From NCBI GenBank assembly GCA_036768485.1, contig JAVLUZ010000748.1, positions 62,001 to 126,000 on the forward strand: DNA of 64,000 nt. Reading direction: 5' to 3'. Source of the stretch: Mermis nigrescens. Its lineage: Eukaryota; Nematoda; Enoplea; Mermithida; Mermithidae. Each line of letters starts with the position of its first letter. Position 1 is the first letter of the stretch. A model generated the notes under the pieces. That model was given only the letters and a program-made list of their open reading frames with translations, searched no databases and was not told where the DNA came from. A program made the translations under genes and the position numbers. This document shows positions 31,661-44,688 of the stretch, piece after piece.

Positions 31661-34530
31661 ATTAAACAGGATTTAGACGACGATGGTGGTGACTGGATTT
31701 TCTGTGGCTCATTGCGTCCGGTGCTTTGTACACTTTTTCTTACGAAACACGATTATTTTTCGAAACTCGCTAAATCGCTATATTTTTTTAATCGCTCAGT
31801 TCGTCTTAGCGCTTGGACCTTTCTTTTTACAGTACGCCAATGGATACTGTAAGACATTCGACATATGAGACGCAGGCTTTTTAAATTTTTGTTTGGGTAA
31901 TTTAATGAAATTCTGAAAAATGAATGCTTAAGCCGCTGTAAATACTAAGAACGCATACATATAACAGCTCGAAAATTCGGTTGGGGGTCCTTCCCGGCCA
32001 ATTTTAGTGGGGTGGGGGTGAATGACCTCCAATTCTCGGCTAAAAACGGCCAAAAAATTCGATTTGTTTAGGTCGGAGGCATACATGTAAGAGGGGCGAT
32101 GGGAGATCTCCCACCCGAAGTCGGGCGCCCACCCCTATCCCCCAAATCCAGAAAATTTTTGACCCCCTCGATTTTTGGAACAAATCGATTTTTTAGCCAT
32201 TTTTAGGTGTTTTTTGGCCGTTTTGGGCCAAACATTGGAGGTCATTCAGCCCCCCTCCATGAAATTGACCGGGGACCCCCCACCCGAATTTTTGAACCTT
32301 AACATGTATAAGGGAAAGAGTCAAACATTTTCTGGCTCTGGGGGAAATGGGTGGGGAAGGCTGACTTTGGGTGGGGATCCCCCATCCTCTTCATACATAT
32401 ATGTTAGAACGTATTGCTAATGTATGCCTCGATGTCTAATTTTTTTAGATCTTGCTATGTTGAATGAGCAAATATAAGTTTCTTAAATTTTATTCACTTA
32501 TTCGGTCAAAATTTATGAGTACGTGCTTGGAAATCAAATGTGTTTCTTCATCCGTTTTAAATTTAAATTATGTAGATAATCGCTAGGTTTGCCAAGTTGG
32601 GGGTTTTTCCCCCATTTTAGGGTTTTTGAGGCCGTTGGAGGCATTTTTAGCGATTAAGCCTTTTTGCGCCTCTGCCTAAATATTGGTTGGGGTTTTTAAG
32701 CAGTTTGAGGTGAAAATTGGAAGTTTTTTGACAAGGGCACTTGGCAACCCTGGTAATCGCTAACATTTAAAATTCGTGCTTTTTACTTACATTCTTTGTT
32801 GGCCCTCGTAAGTTAGCGTAATAAATGTAGAACAAAGCTTGTTGAAAAAAATTCGGCAATTAATTTCGGGTTCTGGTTTTCCGAATCTACGGTACCTGAC
32901 CTTAGGATATACAAATACATTAACCATTTATAGCAGCCCGAAGTTTTTTTTATGACAGGGTCGGGTGAATAAGCTGGCCATTTTCGGATTTTTTCCCAAA
33001 ATATTTAGGGAAACGGGTAGGCAGTTCCCAAATTTTTGAGAAACGGCAGCATCTGATTCTGGGGGACATAACAACATACCATTTAGGAGCCTATTATTTC
33101 ATTTGATACTCTAAGATCATATAATCAGCAGGTAGCTCACCAAACTTGGATAGGGACTAAATTCGGAAGCCTGGAATTGTCTGAAATTGTCAAAGGTCGT
33201 CAATTCATCAATACGGCGCAAAGCGCCGGGAAATTTTTATATTCTACTCATTTTCAAGTAGAATTTTGGCCTTTTTTCCGCAAGAAGCTCAGCAATTGTC
33301 TTGCAGCACCTTTCGTTTACTCAAAATCGCCTGACTGTACCTGGTTTTCCAGAACCTTAGGCAGGAGTAATACCCCCTCTCGCCCCCTATGCCCATGTGT
33401 GTTTTTTGGATTTTTGCCCGTTTTATACCACTCAGACCCCTCCTTCCCAATTCGTCTGTGGCTCGCCCATATATGACCTAGACCATGCATGGGCAGCAGT
33501 TAAATTCTATGGGTGGTCCGATGCTGCCAAATTGCCAAAAATGGTACCAAAAAATTTAATTTTGGGGTCTTTGGGGATTGGATTCGCTGCATTTGGAGGA
33601 GTTCAGACCCTTTCCAACGCCCATGTGTGGCTTAGGCCCCGAGGCCCCCTCCCCCATGTGCATGCCTGCCTGATAATATGACTCATCGCGTCCTTCGTTC
33701 CATTGCGCGTTCAATCGATAAATGATCTAATGTATTGTGGCTCCGTGCTTGGTTGGCTTCCGAAACGTTGTTCTATTTTGTTCACACGACGAGATATCAT
33801 TTTGTTCAATGCAGTAAATTAAATCGCAGCTTTATGCCCGCTTATTGTAAAAATGCACAAAAAACGCGATTGGTTCAAGATGTCAGCTCATTTATCACTA
33901 GTTTAAACCTTACAATAGCCTCGTTAAAACAGTTGCTTCTCGTTTCAAAGTTATCTTAATTTATTGAACTGAAGTGATGCGTAGTACATAATTGTTGCGT
34001 GCCTGATTGTTTCACCTTGACTAAGAGTCAGGCTTGAAATTGAGCATATACAAAAAGCTACGTGAAAAACCATAGTCTGTTCCATTCCAAACCGTCCATT
34101 TTTGCTTTACGGCTTGCTACTGTAGAAAAATATTTAGCGGACTAGGCAGTTGCAGCAGTCTGTTAGATGCACCACATGCTGGAAAAGCACATTATAGTTC
34201 AATAAGAAGAGTATAACAACCATCTGTTACGAGAGCATAATTAGTAGATGCCATTAGTGCACTGAAAGATCTATTACAGTAATAAGACTATAGTCTTTCA
34301 TTTATCCGAGAGCTTTTTCAGTAAATGTTTTCGAATGCTACAGTAACCCCTCCTTATTTACTGTAGTTCGCCAGATCTCACTATAGTTACGTAGCAGAGA
34401 AGAGTTTTTCAATAACATTTCTGCGACATAATTTATTCTTGTCTTCCAGCAAATTAATCAACTTACAGATATAAATCGCGCATTCAGCTTATCCTTAATT
34501 GACACTTAAGGGCCGCATTTTCGAAGGCGT
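31661..34530. other. LARP6 3' flank and repeat-rich spacer
   Basis: The first ~250 bp may be LARP6 3' UTR. After that the sequence is repeats: family D (31960-32300), a C-like fragment with hairpin GGCGCAAAGCGCC at 33214-33226, a family F copy (33484-33630), and a CTACAGTAA-rich MITE fragment (34290-34520). No exon was recognised on either strand. Confidence 0.6.
31960..32300 (+). repeat. Family D repeat, two inverted halves
   Basis: Two D pieces in opposite orientation meet near 32080-32100: ttcccggccaattttagtgg, gaatgacctccaattct, then the reversed gccatttttaggtgttttttgg and aaattgaccggggaccc. Together they form an imperfect inverted repeat of about 340 bp. Confidence 0.55.
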
Positions 34531-36091
34531 ACTATAGTCTGTTTCATTTCAAATGACCTTTTCCGTGCCAGAAAACGGCAGATCGACTAATAGCGATTGT
34601 TACTGTAGCCGACTCGTTTTCCATTGGGTTTCCTGTTCGCGCCGCCACAGTCGCCTTTGCTGTTTCTTCCGCTCTCAACACCACCATGCCAGTTGATGTA
34701 GCTCGATTAGGCTCCGTGAAAATTAAATTTAAATGGAAGCGCTCAGCATGACAATGGACCGGAGCTCGGACGATGAAAAAGGATGAAATTTGCTGAAAAA
34801 ATATGGACTTACTGCTATCTATCTACCGCGACTCCCGTTTACTGCAGCCTATCTCGTGCTCCTGGATGATATGACGGATAAAGGGAAAGTAAGGAAAAAG
34901 ATAATTTTTGATAATCGAAGTAGGTATATAGCTAGCAAAAGCAAAAACAATGTGATTAGGTAGGACGTAGGCAGAGCTGGAGAGGGCGGCTTAGCCTAAA
35001 AAAATTTTTGAAGGATAGGAGAACGTAAAGAAAGATGGAAAAATTGCACGCCCTTGTCTCAAAATCTTCAAATTTTTGGCGCTCCTCGCCGGATGTGAAG
35101 TCCTTTCCGTATTTTGACTCAAACGCTACCAAAAAATGACAGGTTAATAGTTTTTCGAGTTGGGAAATTTTTTTTTTAAAAGCACGTACGACCGCCCCTC
35201 TTGGCCGGATTTTGGATACGGGCCTATGCCTATCTGTTAGAAGCAAGGCCATATTTAAGGGGCACGGCCGCCCCTTCACCCTTGTTCAAAAAAATTTTGT
35301 AAGGCAAGGTAATGCACGGAAAGACGAAAAGTTAGATGCATCTATTTGTCATGAAATCCTCAAACATTTTGACATTCCAAGTCGTATAGGTATGTATGTA
35401 TATGAAATATTCTCGAAGCCTAAGCCTTGAAATATGTAATAACCTAGGTACGAGTATCATTATATCGCGTGCCCCATGTATTTTTTTAATCAAGTCAATT
35501 GGCTTATTTTTCATCTATGAAATATTCAATCCTATTCTAATTTTATGTACTGCCTTACCTTTTATATTTTGTACAAACCACTTTTTTACGCTTAGTCTTT
35601 ATACGAATGCCATCCGCTTGCCCCAAATAGGTTGCTGGAGTGTTTGTACCTTTTGGCTGTAATGACTATGCATATACATTTAGCAATTCTCGTGATATTT
35701 ATTTGTAACGCTATTTTAAGGCTTAGGTGAAGCAAAATACAGAAATTGCCTTCTAAATAGTGTATAAAGGTTAAAATACTCGTAATTAATGAAATGACAT
35801 AGACATTAGTGAATAAATAAACAAAGTAATGCATGATCATTCAATGTATAGCTTTATCATTTATGAGTTTTTCTCTTCAGCCGCTCTTTGGATGTGATTT
35901 TAGTGGCAATGGAGATGTTCGAGAAGCTACTGCGCCGAAAAATTGGTTGATAGCAGCGATTTGCCCGTCAAGTGAGTCTAATTTTTTGTATGTCTTATTG
36001 AGAGTAAAATCAAAATCTGAGTTTGTACATACATGTATATCAAGTCGATTTTTTCCTAAAAAGTGTAAGAAGTATTCCTTTCAAGAGTTTT

Positions 36092-36259
36092 TATAGTCTG
36101 TTTCATATAAGTTTGGGCATAAATTTTAAGGATTTTTGTCGAAAGTAAGCCGAGGTTACGATAATTATAAATCAGATCAATGCTGTAATCACAATCTGTC
36201 GGCTTATTATCGGACATAGTTTAAAAATTTGTGCCCTAACTTGTATGAAACAGACTATA
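36092..36259 (+). mobile_element. Palindromic-end MITE, TATAGTCTGTTTCATA ends
   Basis: It starts tatagtctgtttcatataag and ends with its reversed complement cttgtatgaaacagactata. The interior is gccgaggttacgataatt and agatcaatgctgtaatcac. Present identically in the right arm (44521-44688) and as a diverged copy at 50601-50766. TA-type target inferred. Confidence 0.8.
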
Positions 36260-36901
36260 ACTATTTTTTTGGCTTAAAAGTCACATTTTCGGCTGCTTTA
36301 CAACATGTACAGATTTTCGAGTACTTAGTTAAAATTTCAAATATTCTCAAATTTTGTTTGCGTTTTTATGTTATAGAATGAACCAAATTTTCTGAAACGT
36401 CGAAAAACAGTGTTTTTCGCGTGTAGCCATACTTTTTTAGCCGAAAAAAGGCACTTCTGAAATGTTTTTTGGGCTTAACCTTCCTCTAGCGTACCCAATG
36501 CTATACATGTATGCTACTAACCCTAGCAAAATAGCTGCTACACTCAGAAATGTAGATTTTTTATTTAAAAAAATTGAAAAATGTGTGCTTCTTCCTTAAC
36601 CGTTTTCAGTTTATTTCTGGCTCAAAAGTTTCAAATTTTCGGCGCTTCGCATCATTTACTCATTTTTCGAATATATTTTGCTGTATTTACTATTTTTTCA
36701 ATTTTTTTCGAGATTTTTTATCTAGGAAGAACGAACATTGTCAAAAATGTCAAAAACAGCATTTTGACACGTGACTACCATACATGCAATGCACATAAGG
36801 GTTCAGGGGGTATAAGCCCCCGCTGAAGGATCAGCCAGACACGTGCTCTCCGGCGATTTTGGGCTGCAAAACGTTTTTTGCATAATTTTTAAGGACAAGA
36901 G

Positions 36902-37170
36902 CATAGGTGGGCAGCACCGAAATTCTGGGGGGGAGAAAAATTTCTGGGGGGGGTGAAGAAATTTTCAAAGGTCAAAAAATGGTCTTAAAAGTGGTTGTAT
37001 GGCGAAAAAAACACCATTTTTCGACGTTTCTCATCAAGCACTATCTATCCAATGGCATCAAAAAATTGCTAAAAAAGCAAATTTTTTCTGGGGGGGTATT
37101 TTGATTTCTGGGGGGGGTATTTCAACTTCTGGGGGGTGCATACCCCCCAAACCCCCCACGCCCATGTGTG
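36902..37170 (-). mobile_element. hAT-like MITE, family A (in both arms)
   Basis: Minus orientation: CATAGGTGGGCAGCA to ..GCCCATGTGTG, flanked by identical GACAAGAG (36894-36901 and 37171-37178). The matching copy in the right arm is 43613-43878, so this insertion predates the duplication. Confidence 0.88.
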
Positions 37171-37598
37171 GACAAGAGCAGTTACATTGTCAAAAAATTT
37201 TATGGCTCTGCGCCGGAATAATACTTATATGTGTTTTTTACTCCAAGAAAGCGTCCGACATTGATCAATTTCTATATTTTTATAGTGTTTAAAAGTGATA
37301 TTATGCAGCATAAACGGACCAAAAATACTATTAAAATATGGTATTACACCTCAAAAATGCGTTTTGAAAGCTATTTTGGCCATTTTTGTCGTTTGAATTG
37401 GAAAGAATTGTGAACACTAAATTCAACCCGTAGATTACTGTAGACCCATTAATTATATTTATTGACATTTTTGGCGAGTTTTTGCAATTTCACCCAACCA
37501 GACCCCATGTTTTTTTTACTGCCCTGCCCATGCATGGTATCTACATGTCGTTTTTTAGCTCAAAAAGGACACTTTTTAAAAGTTTCTTTACGCCTGAC

Positions 37599-37858
37599 CA
37601 CACCTGGGCGTGGGGTTTGGGGGTATACACCCCCCCAGAAACAAAAATACCCCCCCAGAAATCAAAATACCCCCCCCAGAATTCAATTTTTGAAAATTTT
37701 TTTCGTTTTTTTCGCAATTTTTTGATGCCAATGGATAGTGCTTGATGAGAAACGTCGAAAAATGGTGTTTTTATCGCCATACCACCATTTTTAAGGCCAT
37801 TTTTCGACCTTCAAAAAAATCTTGCACCCCCCCAGAATTTTCTTGCTGCCTACGTATG
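37599..37858 (+). mobile_element. hAT-like MITE, family A (left arm only)
   Basis: CACACCTGGGCG to ..GCCTACGTATG with identical flanks CGCCTGAC (37591-37598 and 37859-37866). The right arm at about 43188-43200 carries the site uninterrupted with a single target copy. Confidence 0.92.
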
Positions 37859-38922
37859 CGCCTGACCCTCTTCATCAGAATTTCAATGCTGCACATATAT
37901 GCTGGCGCCTGAAAAACGTTAAAACTGCGGAATTATAGCAGGCAGATTTTTCAGTTGTTTTTAATTTGATAATTTTGCATGATAAGGGCTTACATTGCCG
38001 CTCGATATATCACTTGCGATTTTGTGCTCAATTTTTTTCTAAGAATTGCTTCATCAGCTGTGTATTTATGACTAGGACTTTCTTTGCTCAGATACTTCAA
38101 ACTAAATCTTGACTAAATTTGTAACTTTTTTATAAAAAATATAAATTTATTGATATAGTGCAAAGCGCAGAAAGATTTTCTTATATTTATGACTTTATTA
38201 AGTGAAAAAACACCATTTTTCAACGTTTCTCATCGAGCACTATCCATACCCTCCTACCCCCACGCCCAGGTATGGACCCCATCCCTACGCATGGTTTGTG
38301 TCCCCTGGCCGATCCTATATACAGACATATAAATATCTTCCCATTTACATCATAGCAGACCATCGTGATATTTATTTATAATACGATTTTAAGGCTAAGG
38401 CTCATGAGAATTGCAGACAATGCATTGTTCCGTGACTAAGGTTGTTTTATATGGATTCCTTGCCGACCAATTTATTTTGCACATTCTTTGGAGAATTGTA
38501 ACTAATCTAATGAAGTTTACCAAATTTTTATAGAAAGTTTAATGCTAAAAAGTTGTTTCTTTCAAGGTTAGAATCATTTGGGTGCAGAATAACGTATGCC
38601 TGCTAAGAGTGCAGAATTTAATAAACGGGAGCAATCACGAGGATGGTAATTGCTCATGACGATTCCAAGCCGTGGCTTACATCAACTTAGCGCCGAAATC
38701 TTCTTTTTTGCAAAATAGGCATCGCCCTATCAACAAAACGAACTATTTTCAAAGGTTTTAGCGTGAGGAAACAGCCGCAAGATATGAGCTGGAAATCGAA
38801 TAATCACTTGGCTACCTACTGTTCACTCAGAATGTCTATACTCGATTTAATGGCAGATTGCTTAGATACGATTTTATGTGTATGCACCTATGTACATCAT
38901 ACATAACTATATTGTACACACC

Positions 38923-39070
38923 CACTTTTTTTCTGCGAAGAGTTAGCGATTTTTTTGCACAATAAAAATCGGCCAAAAAGTGCCTATACTTTGCGTACAA
39001 AGTTGTACAAAGATCGCTCCAAAAATCTTTGTACCAACCTCAAAATCTTTGTCTCGTACAAAAAATGGTG
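38923..39070 (+). mobile_element. Small hAT-like MITE, CACTTTTTTT ends
   Basis: It starts CACTTTTTTTCTGCG and ends ..GTACAAAAAATGGTG, with identical 8-bp flanks TACACACC (38915-38922 and 39071-39078). Its right half (aatctttgtaccaacctc, aatctttgtctcgtaca) matches the right half of the 63036-63587 element, so it is a shortened relative. Confidence 0.82.
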
Positions 39071-39688
39071 TACACACCAAATGCTTGCTGCGCCTATTCT
39101 TTTTTTACACCTGACCAGTTATTGTTATCCCGTGAATTTTCCTGACTTGTGACAAATAATTCAAGTTTTAAACTTGCATAAAGTAGAACATGTTCCACAG
39201 CTGATGCAAATCATGTATGTCCCATACACGAATTAATTTACATAAAGCGCATATCCTACATCCTTACTGCTGGTCATTAAGCCGCATTCCTGGCCATTCT
39301 ATCCATCCTTTAGGCGCGAGTTGTGCCTTGATTTAATCATTTAATTGGCAACTTTCACCTGGCTCCCTACAGTAGGCGGAGAGAGAATTGAAGGAAAATT
39401 ATTCATTATAGTGCGTGGTCTTTTTTGGATTGCAGTTTAAAGCTTGATGAAAAGCATAAAAGATGAGTGTTGAACATGCATGGGCAGCAATGAAATCCGA
39501 TGGGGCCAAATAGACAAAAATAACACTAAATGTTCAGTTCTGGTTAGCTGTTCAGATAGGCCCCAGAATCGAAGTGTTGGTGCTATTTTTGGCAATTTTG
39601 CCCCATTAGACTCCTGGAATTTGGCTATTGCCCATATATGGTCCAGACTTTCTATGCCCATGTATTATCTTGAACCGTGGATGCACAG

Positions 39689-39950
39689 CACACCTGGGCG
39701 TGGCGGGTATGCACCCCCCAGAAACCAAAATACCCCCCCCCAGAAATCAAAATACCCCCCGCCCCAGAATTCAATTTTTGAAAATTTTTTTTCGTTTTTT
39801 TTGCAATTTTTTGATGCCAATGGATAGTGCTTGATGAGAAACGTCGAAAAATGGTGTTTTTATCGCCATACCACCATTTTTAAGACCATTTTTTGACCTT
39901 CAAAAATCTTGCACACCCCCATCCCAGAATTTTCTTGCTGCCCACGTATG
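39689..39950 (+). mobile_element. hAT-like MITE, family A
   Basis: CACACCTGGGCG to ..GCCCACGTATG, flanks ATGCACAG and ATGCGCAG (one mismatch). Confidence 0.85.
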
Positions 39951-40274
39951 ATGCGCAGCGTAGCCAGTCAGATGAATGTGTGTGGGGCGATTTGTATCCC
40001 TGGGAATGTGGAAGATGCACAGAATTCGATTTTTAATGATTTTGCCCATCGAACCCTAATAACCTGGCAGTTGACCATGCATGTACGTACGGTGCAGCTG
40101 TGCCCCTTCTCCAAGAATCTGAGAATTAAAAATCAATAGAACCTTCAGAATTGAATTTTTTGTAGTTTTACCCTATTGGACTCCAGAATTAAGTTGCTTC
40201 CATGTACATAGGTATGTATGAATTAGCCCTATACCCAGTCCAAATTGCCCTTTACAAGTCATGATCAGGTGAAC

Positions 40275-40507
40275 CACTACTTGGCGTGGGGTATGCACCC
40301 TCCAGAAACCAAAATACCCCCCCAGAATTCAATTTTTGAAAATTTTTTTCGCTTTTTTCGCAATTTTTTGATGTCAATGGATAGTGCTTGATGAGAAACG
40401 TCGAAAAATAATGTTTTTATCACCATACCACTCATTTTTAAGGCCATTTTTTGACCTTCAAAAAATCTTGCACCCCCCCCCCAGAAATTTCTTGCTGCCC
40501 ACGTATG
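40275..40507 (+). mobile_element. hAT-like MITE, family A
   Basis: CACTACTTGGCG to ..GCCCACGTATG, with identical flanks AGGTGAAC (40267-40274 and 40508-40515). The left end carries a small change relative to the consensus. Confidence 0.87.
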
Positions 40508-41579
40508 AGGTGAACCAGTTTTTGAGCTGTTCCCACCCAGGGTAATGGACCATTGCGCACTACCTACATATGTATGGAACTTGGGGCAAAATAATTAGCA
40601 ACGTTTATCGACAAAGTGCGGTGCACTTACGGTAGGCGTAAGTCACTATTACAAAGCTGATCTAGTGGTGGGAATTGCTGCCCACCCAGTGAGACTAGAG
40701 ACTACAAGATTATGTTAGCTCCATATCAAGTCACTGTAATCGCAGTCAGCTTATTGTTGAACAGTTTTTAAATCTTGCGCCTAAACTGTATGAAACATAC
40801 TATAACTACTTACATACATAGTTAGGTATATGTACCTTTGTCCACTTACACAACTATTTATACATAGGTAAATTGATTTTTATCCGAATAAAAGATAAAT
40901 TACGAGATAAAAATAATCATTCTACGAATATAAAAAATCGCATTATAATATGTATCAATGTCCATTGAGTCATGCTTCGTCGTATATTCTTGGATAGCAA
41001 ACCAAAGAAATATCGCCAATGATCCTAAAATTACAATGTACAATTTAACATTTAATATGCAATATAAAACAAAATAAATATGCATAATTGTCGTCAACAC
41101 ACATGGACTACACGACGTCAATTACATACATAGAGAGCATAGTTACCAACCTAAGCCCTGAGATCTATCGATCTGGGAAGTCCATCACATTCTGGGGACC
41201 AGCCAGACCCTCTACACTCATGTGCAGTATTGTTTAATTAGAGAGTGAGACGTTGAGTAGTGCAACGCTACAGTATGTAGCTAATTGTCTAAAATTGCAT
41301 ATAACAAAAACCCCTTTTTCAGTAAAATATCTCACATTCTGGAAAACAACCCCTCACGCAAAAGCCTCGAAAAACCTCTAGGCTAAAAGAACAAATTTAA
41401 AAAAAAAATTGAAAAAAACAAAACACTATTTTGGAAATTGAAAGCGTAGATCATGGCTCTTTGAATCAGAAAGACGATATTTATGCTCCTATTTTGAACC
41501 CGCACCTAAAAAGTACCGTCATTGTTAATTTTTGTCATGTGGGGAATATTAAATATCTAAGAAATGTAGCTGCTCGGGA

Positions 41580-41910
41580 GCATACGTGTACAGCATGGGA
41601 ATTCTGGGGGGCAGGCTCAACGAATTTCAAATAGTGCCTTTGTGGGGCTAAAAACGACGGGTACACGCCGAAAAGATTGTTTTCTGACGTTTCAAACAAT
41701 GCTTGCTCTTTCTAAAACATAAAAATGTAAAAGAAATCTCGAGAAAATTTGGAAAAAATTGAGTAAATTAAACAAAATATAGTCAAAAAATGTGTATAAA
41801 GGGCCGAAAATTTGAGATTTTCAAGCCAAAAATGAGCTAAACACGCCAGAAAAAGCACTTTTTAACAACTTTTACCAATTTTTACAAAAATTAACAATTC
41901 TAGGAGGGGT
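41580..41910 (+). repeat. Family B repeat
   Basis: catacgtgtacagcatggga start, tagtgcctttgtggggct, gtacacgccgaaaagattg, tctttctaaaacataaaaatg, aaacaaaatatagtcaaaa and ggccgaaaatttgag. The right edge touches the next MITE. Confidence 0.65.
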
Positions 41911-41917
41911 TCACAGC

Positions 41918-42414
41918 CATATGTGGGCAGCAAGAAAATTCTGAGGTGGGGTGCAAGATTTTTTGAAGGTAAAAAATGCCTTAAAAATGGTGGTATGGCG
42001 AAAAAACACAATTTTTCGACGTTTCTCATCAAGAACTATCCATTGGCATCCAAAAATTGCGAAAAAACGAAAAAAATTTCAAAAATTGAATTCTCGGAGC
42101 TATTTAATTTCCGGGGGGGGGGTATTTTGAATTCTCAGGGGGTGCATACCATACGTGGGCAGCAAAAAAATTCTGGGGTGCAAGATTTTTTGAAAGTCAA
42201 AAAATGGCCTTAAAAATGGTGGTAGGGCAATAAAAACACCATTTTTCGACGTTTCTCATCAAGCACTATCCATTGGCATCAAAAAATTGCGAAAAAAACG
42301 AAAAAATTTTTCAAAAATTGAATTCTGGGGGGGGTATTTTGATTTCTGGGGGGTGCATACTCCCCCAAACCCCCCACGCCCAGGTGTGGTGCATACCCCC
42401 CACGCCCAGGTGTG
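41918..42414 (-). mobile_element. hAT-like MITE, family A, interrupted by another copy
   Basis: Minus orientation: CATATGTGGGCAGCA at the left and ..GCCCAGGTGTG at the right, with a second family A element (42150-42388) inserted near its right side. The outer flanks TTCACAGC and GTTGCAGC match imperfectly. Confidence 0.75.
42150..42388 (-). mobile_element. hAT-like MITE, family A, nested
   Basis: CATACGTGGGCAGCA to ..GCCCAGGTGTG, flanked by identical GTGCATAC (42142-42149 and 42389-42396). That octamer is itself part of family A, so the element has inserted into its own kind. Confidence 0.9.
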
Positions 42415-42798
42415 GTTGCAGCCATTTTGCAGGGGGTTGGTTGCTTGCCATTCTGGGGGTTAACCGTCCAAGAACACATCTGCTCGGGAGTAATTGACAA
42501 TGGTTACGGCTATACGATTGATTAAAAGAAAATCTAACTTTGATTATGAGCAGACAAACAATGCCTCTTTTTCATATTACATTTTCTCAAAGACATTTGT
42601 ACTAAGCAAAAGGTTGTCATTGACAAATTGAGGAAATAATTATTAGTTATCGCAATGTCCAAAAGATATACAAATTTACTTAAGATTTAGTTTGAAGCAA
42701 AGAAAGTCCTAGTCATAAATATACAGCTCATGAAGCAATTCTTAGAAAAAAGATTAAGCGAAAAATTGTAAATGATATATGTCGAGCGGCGGTAAAAG

Positions 42799-43057
42799 CA
42801 CACCTGGGCGTGGGAGGTTGGGGGGGGTATTTGCGCTCCTGAGAAACATATCCCCTCCCCAGAAACCAAAATACCCCTCAGAATACAATTTTTGAAATTT
42901 TTTTATTTTTCGCAATTCTTTGATGCCAATGGATAGAGCTTGATGAGAAACGTCGGAAAACGGTGTTTTCTTCGCCATACCACCATTTTGAAGGCCATTT
43001 TTGACCTTTGAAAAATCTTACACCCCCTCCCAAGAATTTTCTTGCTGCCCACATATT
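42799..43057 (+). mobile_element. hAT-like MITE, family A (right arm only)
   Basis: CACACCTGGGCG to ..GCCCACATATT, flanks GGTAAAAG and GATAAAAG (one mismatch). The left arm at about 37985-38000 (ataagggcttacattgccgc) is uninterrupted. Confidence 0.85.
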
Positions 43058-43612
43058 GATAAAAGCCCTTACCATACAAAATTATTAAATTAAAAACGAC
43101 TGAAAAATCTATCTGCTATAATTTCGCACTCTTAACGTTTTTTACGCGCCAGCACATATGTGCAGCATTGAAATTCTGATGAAGAGGGTCAGGCGTACAG
43201 AAACTTTTAAAAAGTGTCCTTTTTGAGCTAAAAACGACATGTAGATACCATGCATGGGCAGGGCAGTAAAAAACATGGGGTCTGGTTGGGTGAAATTGCA
43301 AAAACTCGCCAAAAATGTCAATAAATATAATTAATGGGTCTACAGTAATCTACGGGTTGAATTTAGTGTTCACAATTCTTTCCAATTCAAACGACAAAAA
43401 TGGCCAAAATAGCTTTCAAAACGCATTTTTGAGGTGTAATACCATATTTTAATAGTATTTTTGGTCCGTTTATGCTGCATAATATCACTTTTAAACACTA
43501 TAAAAATATAGAAATTGATCAATGTCGGACGCTTTCTTGGAGTAAAAAACACATATAAGTATTATTCCGGCGCAGAGCCATAAAATTTTTTGACAATGTA
43601 ACTGCTCTTGTC

Positions 43613-43878
43613 CACACATGGGCGTGGGGGGTTTGGGGGGTATGCACCCCCCAGAAGTTGAAATACCCCCCAGAAATCAAAATACCCCCCAGAAAAAATT
43701 TGCTTTTTTAGCAATTTTTTGATGCCATTGGATAGATAGTGCTTGATGAGAAACGTCGAAAAATGGTGTTTTTTTCGCCATACAACCACTTTTAAGACCA
43801 TTTTTTGACCTTTGAAAATTTCTTCACCCCCCCCCAGAAATTTTTCTCCCCCCAGAATTTCGGTGCTGCCCACCTATG
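43613..43878 (+). mobile_element. hAT-like MITE, family A (partner of 36902-37170)
   Basis: CACACATGGGCG to ..GCCCACCTATG, identical flanks CTCTTGTC (43605-43612 and 43879-43886). It is the inverted duplicate of the copy in the left arm. Confidence 0.88.
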
Positions 43879-44520
43879 CTCTTGTCCTTAAAAATTATGC
43901 AAAAAACGTTTTGCAGCCCAAAATCGCCGGAGAGCACGTGTCTGGCTGATCCTTCAGCGGGGGCTTATACCCCCTGAACCCTTATGTGCATTGCATGTAT
44001 GGTAGTCACGTGTCAAAATGCTGTTTTTGACATTTTTGACAATGTTCGTTCTTTCTAGATAAAAAATCTCGAAAAAAATTGAAAAAATAGTAAATACAGC
44101 AAAATATATTCGAAAAATGAGTAAATGATGCGAAGCGCCGAAAATTTGAAACTTTTGAGCCAGAAATAAACTGAAAACGGTTAAGGAAGAAGCACACATT
44201 TTTCAATTTTTTTAAATAAAAAATCTACATTTCTGAGTGTAGCAGCTATTTTGCTAGGGTTAGTAGCATACATGTATAGCATTGGGTACGCTAGAGGAAG
44301 GTTAAGCCCAAAAAACATTTCAGAAGTGCCTTTTTTCGGCTAAAAAAGTATGGCTACACGCGAAAAACACTGTTTTTCGACGTTTCAGAAAATTTGGTTC
44401 ATTCTATAACATAAAAACGCAAACAAAATTTGAGAATATTTGAAATTTTAACTAAGTACTCGAAAATCTGTACATGTTGTAAAGCAGCCGAAAATGTGAC
44501 TTTTAAGCCAAAAAAATAGT

Positions 44521-44688
44521 TATAGTCTGTTTCATACAAGTTAGGGCACAAATTTTTAAACTATGTCCGATAATAAGCCGACAGATTGTGATTACAGCAT
44601 TGATCTGATTTATAATTATCGTAACCTCGGCTTACTTTCGACAAAAATCCTTAAAATTTATGCCCAAACTTATATGAAACAGACTATA
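44521..44688 (-). mobile_element. Palindromic-end MITE, right-arm copy
   Basis: Identical reverse complement of 36092-36259, with tatagtctgtttcata ends. Confidence 0.8.

Larger units (their letters stand above)
34531..38130 (+). repeat. Left arm of large inverted duplication
   Basis: This ~3.6-kb arm is repeated in reverse orientation at about 42665-46248, nearly base for base (paired coordinates sum to 80778-80787 throughout). The outer boundary is sharp at actatagtctgtttcatttc (34531). The arm holds a palindromic MITE, family A copies, and only short reading frames that appear identically in both arms. I see no host gene. Confidence 0.93.
38131..42664. other. Loop between the inverted arms, MITE-filled
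   Basis: About 4.5 kb of unique-orientation sequence holding a family A fragment (38205-38275), a small hAT-like element (38923-39070), a family F copy (39473-39640), family A copies (39689-39950, 40275-40507, 41918-42414) and a B-like repeat (41580-41910). No gene was recognised. Confidence 0.65.
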
